Below, in pieces: positions 30,364 to 39,400 of a stretch of DNA of 64,000 bases. The DNA is from Aphrocallistes beatrix (taxonomy: Eukaryota; Porifera; Hexactinellida; Sceptrulophora; Aphrocallistidae): NCBI GenBank assembly GCA_963281255.1, contig OY725488.1, positions 11,877,524-11,941,523 on the forward strand, given 5' to 3'. Position 1 is the first letter of the stretch, and the number at the start of each line of letters is the position of its first letter. Position numbers and translations under genes: made by a program. The notes under the pieces are model-generated. The model searched no databases, had not been told where the DNA came from, and saw only the letters and a list, made by a program, of their open reading frames with translations.

Positions 30364-32213
30364 ATGGCAGCGAGAGAACATTTTGGTTCAGACACAGCGT
30401 CACAATTCCAAGATTGCGCATGCGTGAAGCTAGAAGACGGCGTGTATAGAGGATGGAAGCTAGATATTCTGTGTGAGGAACTGAGTCAATCAGAAAAGAG
30501 ATTGGTCACTTGTGGCCTATGTAAGGGACTGCTGAGAGAGGCGTGTGAGGTGAAGCTCATGGATAGACAGGTGATCAGATGCAAGAGTTGTCTTTCGAAA
30601 GAACATCCAGAGCGAAAAGCTGAGTACATTAGTGAGTTTATCGAAGAGAAAATGGTAAGTTTGAACTAATAGATTAATAAGTGGTTGATTGAACTTTTCA
30701 CGAAAGAATTATCCTGGACCAGGATACATGTTGAGGTATGGTGGAAATAGTTCCCAAAAAAGTGGAAATAGTTTGACTTTCCATAAAAACCACCATTAAT
30801 CCTCATGATAAAAAGTCGAACTATTTCTTTTTTCGAAAAGTCGAACAATTTCTGTATTACCACATGTTGAAGTCCTGGCCTGCCTAGGAAATCCTATACT
30901 TGATCACCCTAGCTATGCGTCATGTGTAAAAATCAATTTATGTCTATACCAGAGAAAAATTCGCTTCCATTTTAAGTTCATATATTTTCTAAAATTAGGT
31001 ATTTTGCCCATTGGACGATTGTAAATGGAGCGGCAAATTGAAGAACCTTGTATGGCATCTTGGGGAGTGTCCTTTCGTTAAGATTCCGTGTCCACTGAAA
31101 TGTTTCAGCGAAAGGGGAAATGTGGAGGAGACACGCAAGATAGAGAGGAGATTGATTGGACTCCATCAAGAAAGAGATTGTTCAATGAGATTAGTGACTT
31201 GCGAATTCTGTGATGAACGAATAAGGTCTTGTGAAGTTAATATGCACCTTGAGAAGTGTATATATTTTCCTGTCCCTTGTCCGAACGCGTGCACCTTTGG
31301 TGAAAGGAAACTGAAAAGGAAAGAACTTCCAACTCATTTAGAAACCGTATGTCCGTTGCAACATATTCCCTGCCTCTATTCACTGTATGGATGCAAAATT
31401 ACTGTCTTGAGAAAGGATTTGGAACAGCATGAAAAAGATGTGTGCTATCTTCACAATAGGATGATGAGTCAGCATCTTGAAAATAGGCTTGAATCAGTGC
31501 TGAGAATTCAAGAAAATACCGTCAAAGAGAACGTCGAACTAAAGAGCACTTTGAGCCAGATGAGCAAGAAACAAGAAGAGAATTGCTTTCTTATTGAACT
31601 GCTTGAAAACAGTAATATTAAGCTGAGACAGAAACTAAACAGCCCTACTCCCTCCCTCTCCATTCCGCATAAAGGTGTCCTGGACTGGACTTTAACTAAA
31701 GTGTCTCAGAAACTCCACAACGCAGGAATATCTCACAGCGAACCATTCTACGCTGGATTCTATAGATTCATGATGGATATCGACTGGAATACTGAAGATG
31801 ACCATGTCGGGATATTCACGAAATTAATTAGAGGTGAATGGGATGATCAGCTGCTTTGGCCAGTGAGGTACTGATGCAAATGCTCCATTTTAGATGAAGG
31901 AGAAGATATCATATACTCAAATGAATATGAAATTAGTCATCATGATATCAATCAATACCCTTAAACATTCTCAAATCCAAGCTGTACTACTGGTAATAAA
32001 GAAATTGGACTTCCAAAATATGCTCCACGTTCAACGATTATAATGTTAATCAATTTGGATAATTCTATGTCGTTTGAGGTCGCGGTTGAAATATTGTCAG
32101 ATGATTCAGATGACTTATCTCGTGTAGTACATTCAGATATTCCTTTACTGAGGAATGATATCATCCGACTAAATAAAGAGGTCTACGATTTGTCGAGAAG
32201 ACTCATCACTTAA
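30364..32213 (+). pseudogene. TRAF-like gene, two in-frame stops in the MATH domain
   Basis: Exon 1 (30364-30654, 97 codons) carries a reduced RING-like start (CGLCKGLLREAC ... CKSC). The intron 30655-30998 has GTAAGT and TTAG ends. Exon 2 opens with TRAF-type zinc fingers (CPLDDCKWSG ... HLGECPFVKIPC; CEFCDERI ... HLEKC ... CPNAC; GCKITVLRKDLEQHEKDVC). A coiled coil follows (ENRLESVLRIQENTVKENVE region), then a MATH/TRAF-C domain with DWNTEDDHVGIF and DDQLLWPVRY. TGA at 31872-31874 ends this frame, yet the same frame continues with CSILDEGEDI, a TAA at 31962-31964, and NPSCTTGNKEIGLPKYAP, which fits the last third of a MATH domain. So two nonsense codons truncate it. TRAF proteins are receptor adaptors and some are RING E3 ligases. 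The visible product would lose the C-terminal half of its receptor-binding domain. Confidence 0.85.
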
Positions 32214-32910
32214 GATAGCTCCGTAGCACTATTTGCTGCTCTATCTCACTTAATTATAGCTGGCTCAATATTATATTATAAAGTTATATAGGCATTATAC
32301 GTATATCTATAATTTCATGTTATACTCATTAGGTTAGGAATTAGTATTATTATCTGAATATTTTCCTTGATTCATGCTAGTCCAATTATTTATTAAACTT
32401 AGTCAATCCGTTACACATTCGAGTAGGGCATTAGTCGTATGTGAAAAAGAAGATCGCGATCTTAGCTGATATTATGATTTGCGATCCCGACCAAGATCAA
32501 ACTTTCGAAAAGGATCGTGATCCCAATTTGGATCATTTTTCCAATTGTTTTTGTTACTCGAATATATTTCTATCAAAACTAATATCCGAATACTAATTAA
32601 ATTTAGCTATAAGAACGCGTAATGTTTTTTTAGTGCTAGTGGAAGACTCAAATTGGTAACAGCTTGTAATGATGTTCGGGAGAGAAACAATACAATTTGC
32701 CAAAAATGATCGGACGAAAAAAGATCGCGATCTTCTATTCTATCATTGAATAAAAGATCGCCGTTCCTCATTCGAACGTCAAAGTACCAGTATATACAAT
32801 ATTTTTCAATCCTTGTTGATGTTTTCGACAGGTTGATAATGCAGGAGTTACACTATCAGTCTGTCGACCGACATTGTTTTATTTTATTAGATTTTTGGTT
32901 TAAACCTAGA
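32214..32910. other. Spacer with GATCGCGATC repeat
   Basis: No gene. Bases 32449-32735 are bounded by AAGATCGCGATCTT palindromes with further GGATCGTGATCC words between, a probable small element. The frame of the downstream RBR gene is open back to about 32746, but the conserved protein starts at 32911. Confidence 0.4.
32449..32735. repeat. Possible small element bounded by AAGATCGCGATCTT palindromes
   Basis: The word AGAAGATCGCGATCTT at the left and AAAGATCGCGATCTTCT at the right enclose AT-rich sequence with scattered GATCSTGATC words. No coding capacity; no clear target duplication. Confidence 0.45.
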
Positions 32911-33738
32911 ATGTCTGGGGGAGCGTGCAAATGTGCACTTGACACATATGATGTAAAGCTTTGGGATGTCAGAGTAGGAGCAAATTACTTCATAGAGAAT
33001 CGAAACGAGTCTAGAACAGTTCCATTCCCTCATCCTAAAGGAGACTGCTCCATCTGTGGTGATAGAAGTGGACTCAAAATGCAGTGCGGTCATTACATCT
33101 GTCCAGACGATTTGCTAGATCTTGCTTGGAATCAAATCGAGCATTTGAAGCATGAGATAAGCTGCGGCACATGTCCATCCATCATCTCTATTGATGACAT
33201 CATAACGTTCGGACTGCCTAATGATGATGAGAAACAGTTCCTACTGACTGCGGTTTCACTTAACTATTGTGAGAGTCAGGACATACAACAATGTCCTGGT
33301 TGTCTGACTTACTGTCAGAGGTTGAGGACTGACAGTCCGCAGGTTAAATGTACTGTTTGTACCAAAAAGAAAGGAAAGGATTTTGAGTTTTGCTGGGTTT
33401 GCTTGAAGCAGTGGAATAATCCTGACAACTATAAGGTTTGCGGAAATTTTGGTTGTAAAGGAAGAGATCTCGCTCAGCTACGGAATTGTGCGAAGAAAGA
33501 ATTTAAAGATCGGGAAGGAACAGTCGTATTTGTTCCTCAAATGAGAGCCTGCCCAAAATGCTTCACAATTTTGGAACATCTAAGTGGTTGTAATGAAATG
33601 ACTTGCAAAAAGTGCGAAGAAAAGTTTTGCTTCATTTGTCTTGCCAAGACAGAAGGAGGAAGTTTGATTTGTAGTGGAAGAACCTATAGGATCATCACAT
33701 GTACTCCAGCTCCTGTACAAACCAAGTTGAGAGACTAG
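32911..33738 (+). CDS. RBR-type (RING-IBR-RING) E3 ligase, intact
   Basis: An intact frame of 275 residues from ATG 32911 (MSGGACKCALDTYDVKLWDV). RING1 spans residues 46-88: CSICGDRSG, then MQCGHYICPDD and CGTC. An IBR-type zinc domain lies around 125-190 (QCPGCLTYC, then FCWVCLKQWNNPDNYKVCG). RING2 spans 214-243: RACPKCFTILEHLSGCNEMT, CKKCEEKFCFICL. Cys227 in SGCNEM matches the RBR catalytic cysteine that forms the thioester with ubiquitin. RBR ligases accept ubiquitin from an E2 and hand it to substrate. No extra ubiquitin-like or UBA domain is seen, so it is a minimal RBR. The protein starts near the RING, so targeting must come from partners. It is the paralogue of the broken gene at 20358-21169 and shares the APVQTKLR ending. 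It is single-exon, unlike the seven-exon gene in the window. Confidence 0.9.
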   Translation: MSGGACKCALDTYDVKLWDVRVGANYFIENRNESRTVPFPHPKGDCSICGDRSGLKMQCGHYICPDDLLDLAWNQIEHLKHEISCGTCPSIISIDDIITFGLPNDDEKQFLLTAVSLNYCESQDIQQCPGCLTYCQRLRTDSPQVKCTVCTKKKGKDFEFCWVCLKQWNNPDNYKVCGNFGCKGRDLAQLRNCAKKEFKDREGTVVFVPQMRACPKCFTILEHLSGCNEMTCKKCEEKFCFICLAKTEGGSLICSGRTYRIITCTPAPVQTKLRD

Positions 33739-34404
33739 GAACCCATAGAGAAAAATCACTTCTGATAACTTATAAATCCATAGTACCCTATACAATGACA
33801 TTTGATGGCTCTTAAAATTATTTTCTTTTCTTATATTCTATACTTTACTAGTCCACTTCTCTTAGTAGTTAGTATCAATAATGTGTATGTGATAAATGAA
33901 TCTTGAACATAGAAGAATATGCATTGTTTCGGGGTATGCCTAATTTCCGGGACGGGACGAGTCAAGATGCCTAATCTCCGGGGCGGGACAGAAAAAGTAC
34001 CTAATTTTCGGGACGGGATTCTGTCCCGTCCCAGAAATTAGGCATGCCCATTGTTTTGTTCGAAAATACATCCGGAAATTAAAAAAACTACATGCCAGTC
34101 ATGTACAGGGCATGTCAGGAACAAATTAATTTGTGGGAATATACAAAATTTATCACATCACCACATCCTTATATTCTAACTAGATGTGCACCACGTATTC
34201 ACACATTGTATGCATTGCTAGTCACTAATTACGAGACTCGTAATACAGATGAATGCCACCCGTAGGGAGCATTTTGATACGTAGATTGACAATACTAATA
34301 ATGGTTTGTGATTATTCCTTGTTAAATGAACCCGATAGACTTGACTAAACTTATCTAGGGTCATGTTTTATCTATTTTAATTTATCTACATTTATTGTTA
34401 GACT
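33739..34404. other. Spacer with one small MITE
   Basis: Besides the inverted-repeat element at 33932-34049 I see no gene or relic. Confidence 0.4.
33932..34049. mobile_element. Short MITE with GGGTATGCCTAATTT ends
   Basis: The left end GGGTATGCCTAATTTCCGGG mirrors the right end CCCAGAAATTAGGCATGCCC. Flanks are ATTGTTTCG and ATTGTTTTG, a likely 8-9 bp target duplication. Internal tandem copies of the CCTAATTTCCGGGACGGGAC word (three in all). 118 bp. Confidence 0.75.
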
Positions 34405-35130
34405 ATGCAGTCATCAACACTTAACGTTGATTCATATTGTCTCAATCGAGCAAAGAAACGCCTTCATAATGAATATGGAAAACTATTAAATAATCTCCCA
34501 AAAGATATTTCTGTTATTATTAGAGAAGATCTACTTTTAGAATGGCATTTTCTTTTCAAAGGAATGAAAGATACCCCTTTTGAAGGAGGAGAGTATCATG
34601 GAACACTTGTATTTCCAGAGAACTACCCTTTCTCTCCGCCCTCCATTCGGTTCATTACGCCTAACGGACGTTTTAAAACGAATGAAAAAGTTTGCTTTGA
34701 TCTGAGTGATTTCCATCCTGAGTGTTGGAAACCTGCGTACACTGTGTCAGCAGTGTTACAAGGAGTGTATAGCTTCATGATGAGTGAGACTACTGATACA
34801 GTGGGGAGTTTGAATGTAGATGAGGATGAGGTCAGAGAATTAGCTGGAAAGAGCAGAGAATTCAATTTAAAAGATGGTGCTTATAGTGATTTGATTAAAA
34901 CCTGTATGAACTATGATTCCGCTGATTCTTCAACAATTAATTCTACAAAAAAGAATAACTCGAAAAACCAAGATTCTCTCAAAAAAAAATCACTTACACC
35001 AGATGTTAATTCTGAGATCTCTTTAGAACGGAAATATTGTGAAACACCTCCAAATTCAAATTCCAGATCAATGCTAGAAAGAATCCGATCCGTTTTATGC
35101 TGTTCTAAGAAACAAGTAAAATTAAATTAA
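34405..35130 (+). CDS. Class B Ubc6/UBE2J-like E2, short soluble form
   Basis: An intact frame of 241 residues starting MQSSTLNVDSYCLNRAKKRL. The UBC domain has LEWHFLF, TPNGRFKTNEKVC (predicted catalytic Cys97) and FDLSDFHPECWKPAYTV, then the class B helix DEDEVRELAGKSREFNLKDG. Only about 70 residues of Ser/Asn/Lys-rich tail follow, ending RIRSVLCCSKKQVKLN. No membrane segment is present; the Cys-Cys near the C terminus could be lipid-modified, which is speculation. It is the smallest and probably the least altered class B gene. It shares the long N terminus of the minus-strand copy (MQTPNSTSNF...) rather than the shortened one of the later genes. The neighbour upstream is the intact RBR. 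Confidence 0.92.
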   Translation: MQSSTLNVDSYCLNRAKKRLHNEYGKLLNNLPKDISVIIREDLLLEWHFLFKGMKDTPFEGGEYHGTLVFPENYPFSPPSIRFITPNGRFKTNEKVCFDLSDFHPECWKPAYTVSAVLQGVYSFMMSETTDTVGSLNVDEDEVRELAGKSREFNLKDGAYSDLIKTCMNYDSADSSTINSTKKNNSKNQDSLKKKSLTPDVNSEISLERKYCETPPNSNSRSMLERIRSVLCCSKKQVKLN

Positions 35131-36422
35131 TATTTTATTTATAAAAAGTATTTCGATATTTGTTTTCTAGTGTAGTCCCTATGAACTGCACAAAAAATGG
35201 AAAATAGCTATAGTTATTTTGTGCATATATTGTTTCATTATATCTCGAAGGTATAAATAGTTAAGTGGAACAGCATAAACATTAAGTTTTTAGTGTGCTT
35301 CCTATACACTGCATGGGCAAATATAGGGTTTTTAGGGCGAAATTTCGAATATAATATTTTCGAATGTTTATAATGAATATTTTGTTTATTTTTATTTACT
35401 ATGGATACATAAAGTAAACAATTTCCAAAAACATCCTAGAGACACCAGCAATTGACTGGGGATATTAAATAATTCCCTATATTGATTACTTTTACCACCT
35501 AATTTAGTTTTTTTTAATATTTGTATTTAAATTGTGCGAAGCGCGCTTGTAATAATTTATAAGTTCGAAAGTAGATATATCCTACATATATATTAATTGA
35601 ATCTAATTATATAACAGAAAATTATACTCATATACTAGTATACTTGAGATTGATTAGATTCAAGCTAAATAGAATCTTATTGGACCACAGGAGATAGGCC
35701 CGATCTCGAACGCGTCTCAGGGCTGGCTTGCAGCCTCTACTATGCAAGGGCGTATGTAACAGGTACGAAATGGTCCGTTTGAGACTAAAATGTGATTAGG
35801 TTGAAGCCAGTCTGATTAGTACAGAATGGCCCATTTTGAGACAAAATTGGTCAGGTTGAAATCGGACCGGGTGGATACGGCCTTACACAGGGGTCGTATC
35901 CGTTTTGTTTTGTTTTATTTTTTTTTATTTTGGAGTCATATTGATTCTCATCCAATTTAAATCAAATAAATATATCCCTATCATATCTTAGTACAAAAGA
36001 TGAATTCAGCTTTAAAATAAAGGTATTTACTCCCTCGCTCCGATCTCATTTTGCTGCAGGTTGGCAGTTGGCACTATTGTACATATCTCTTCATAGACAT
36101 AGGCTAAGATTAGCAACTAGGCCATGGGCAAAGACGCCGAACCTGGGGCCTCAAACCCCCCCTGGAATCGAAGATGGCCTATAGCCGTAATACAAATTTT
36201 AGGGCTGAGCCCCCCTAGAGCGCCAAAATTACCCATAGATTTCGAAAAGTTCGGTTCCCCTTGCCATGGGTTTACCAATAATTAGTGTAGAAGTTTATTA
36301 TCTTCTATTGGGCAAAATAGCCCTACCAATCCTAGACCCTAACCCAGCGTCCTACCAATCTTCATCCCGAGTCTACTCCCGAGTTAACTCCATTAGATGC
36401 TATTATCTTGTTATTAGAGTAT
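35131..36422. other. Spacer with repeat fragments; no gene seen
   Basis: Bases 35160-35330 contain a diverged tandem pair (TAGTGTAGTCCCTATGAACT / TAGTGTGCTTCCTATACACT). Bases 35330-35440 and 35537-35560 match parts of the repeat at 29107-29900. Bases 35740-35900 belong to the dispersed family also seen at 12660-12800. Bases 36120-36245 are GC-richer with C and G runs and may be another element. Confidence 0.4.
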
Positions 36423-39400
36423 ATGCCAACATCTCATTCAACAGCCAACGCGAATGCACACTGGCTCATCCGAGCAAAGAAGCGACTACTCAGCGAATTC
36501 AAGAAAATATCCGATAACCCCTCTGACAATATTCGAATCAATTTTAAAGAAGATCAATTCTTAGAATGGCATTTCCTGTTCAAAGGCCTTAAAGAGACTC
36601 CATTTAAAGGAGGTGAGTATCATGGAATGTTAAAATTTCCAGAGAATTACCCTTTCTCTCCTCCTTCAATTCAATTTTTTACTCCAAACGGACGATTCAA
36701 GACAAACGAGAGAGTTTGCTTCATATTGAGTGATTTCCATCCTGACTGTTGGAAACCTGGCTACACTGTATCTGCAGTGTTGCAAGGAGCTTACTCATTC
36801 ATGATGGATGAGACTACTGAAACAGTGGGGAGTATGATAATGGATAGAAATGAGATAATTAATTTAGCTCGAATGAGCAAAGAATTTAATAGAGGTAATG
36901 ATACTTTTAATGAATTGTTTAATGAGAAGGCTGATGAAGATGTTAATATTCCTTTGAATAATTTAGATGATACAGATCGGATAAGTAATATTGAACGGCC
37001 CTCAAACTTGATTCCGATTCCTATGACAGAAACAACAAGACTGGCACAATCTGAATCAACCAATAAAACTAACGAACGACCATTACACCTTGCAAAAGTT
37101 CCCTTTTTAGATAAAGAGGAGCAAGCGATTGGACAAACTAGCCTTTTTCCAGCAAATATTTCTCGTAACATAACCAATAACCCATCTACTAATTCTGTTA
37201 AAGACAAGGGAAGTCACACTTCCAAATTGCTAGAAAGAACCTTACCAGAAAGATCTAATCCTATCCATAGTCGCAATACTACCACTGGGGTGTCACAACA
37301 GCCAGAAAGACCCGAGAATATTTCATTGCGATCATCTGATTATGTGGTTAATAATAACCCTCATGACGACCACTATAAAAGAGATACATCAGATAATTTC
37401 AAACCAAATAAAGAAGTTTCTTTTGAAAGAACAAACGATTTATCAATTGCTCAAATGCCCCAAACTGGTCACACACCTAGCTCTCTTCTTCACGATCAGA
37501 ACGGAATTACTTCCGTTGCTTCCGATTCATCGAAAGAATTATCTTTTAGAAAGTCTCAACCAAACCTGACCAGATCTATAAATGAATTTTCCGCTGATCA
37601 TTTAAAAGAACCTTCCAATTCTTCAACTGCGCATCAATCCTCCTCAATGATGCACATAGGTTCGTCTTATTCTCCCACTTCAAAGGATAGATTAATTCAA
37701 AACGCAACCAAGGATAATAGGCCAACTCACCTTTTAGAAAGCTGTGAGACTGATTCAATCCTCGAAGCAGATCACACACTTAACTCCCTCACTCACAATC
37801 AAGATGAAATCCCTTCTGTTGTACACGATTCATTAAAAGAGTTTTCTTCGAAAAAATCAGACCTGCATAGTGTCACAGATACATGGATCACTAATCATTC
37901 AAAAGAATCAGAAAAGGAATTTAATAGAGATAATAATACTATTAACCAACTGTTTAAAGAGAAGGCTGTTGAAACTATAAAACATCCTTTGGATAAATTC
38001 CAAACTGGACATAAGAAACATCAATCTACTTTAATTGCACCAGATTCTCGTATAAAACATTCAGAAATAATAGAACGCTCTAGTGAGGAGTTTAATAAGG
38101 ATGCACATGCATCAACTGACTCTATATTAATCCGTCCAAATAATGAAAAGAATAAAGACTCTCTGAACTTAAATCACGTTCAGGATAAATCAGTAAGTGT
38201 ACAACCTTACTCTTTCTATAAGGCTGAAGAACAGCCACCACAACATTCTAAAGTGTCTCCTTTAGAAAAGGCGAAACAGGTACAAGCAACTTCTGAAATT
38301 GGAGTACAGACAATCTCTGAGAAGGAACGAAATCAGAAAACTATTACAGATGAAAGGATGGTTCATCAGCCTCATCCTCCAGGAAAAACTAAGGATGATT
38401 CAATGCGAAAATCCTATCGTTCAACTAAATATCTTGTTGACGATCAAAGTAGAATAATTTCAATGACATCCGATTCAACAAATAAATTCTCTTCACAAAT
38501 ACCTGGACGTAATCAAAATAACACAGCAGATAAATTGTTAACTCATCCTCCAGGAGAATTTGAAAATGATCTAAGGCCCAAATTCGATCGCGCACATAAA
38601 TCTTTTGTTGGTAGTAGTGAAGGAGGAATTACGACAGATCCAACTGATAATTTAAAACAATCCCATCCGCAAATATCTCGACCTAATCTTGGCAATATTT
38701 TAAATAAAGAAGGAATTTACCTTCCAAAAAAATCGGAGAATTCTTCTACATTGTGCGAATTCGATCACACACCTAACTCTCTTGCTGATAAGAATATTCA
38801 TTCTGATTGTGCACGTCAAGAATCAAGTTATCTCCCTTCTACAATTTTAGTTAATTATGAGAATCCTGATACAATGCAAACATTTACAACTCCATCAAAC
38901 AATATCCCAAAAAATATTAATTCCAAACTTCAAGATTCTGCTGTTTCTAATCCAATTAAAAATAAATCACCTGAAAATACAAGTGTCAATAAAACTAGTG
39001 AATTTAACAGTAAATCTTCTCTAAATTTAAGTGATAGAAACACTTATAATAGACCTCTGTCTCATCCTCACAATTCTTCAACTAGAGGTAAATCACTTGC
39101 ATCAAAAGAATCTTCTTCAGAAATGTCTCGACATCAAATCAATACATTAGATAAACAAGTAGCTAACCCTTCTGGAAGATCTGAAAATGGTTCAGTGAGC
39201 AATTCCGATCGCATACCTAATTATCTTGCTGGTAATAAAGTAAGGATTCCAACTGTTCCATCTGATTATTTAGAGAAATTCTCTTCGCAAATGTCTCGCC
39301 CTCATCATAGCAAAACTATTGATACGTGGGTAACTCATCCTCCAAAGGAATCTGAGAATTCTCCAGTGTGCAACCTTGATCAAGTACGTCATTCTTTATA

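Noticed and set aside
31868..31893. A 26-base intron removing the first stop in the TRAF gene
   Set aside because: GT and AG are present, but the length is far below the shortest intron seen here (76), removal would shift the frame, and the second stop would remain.
32746..32910. N-terminal extension of the RBR gene
   Set aside because: The frame is open, but the sequence has no counterpart in the paralogue, which starts close to the position of ATG 32911.
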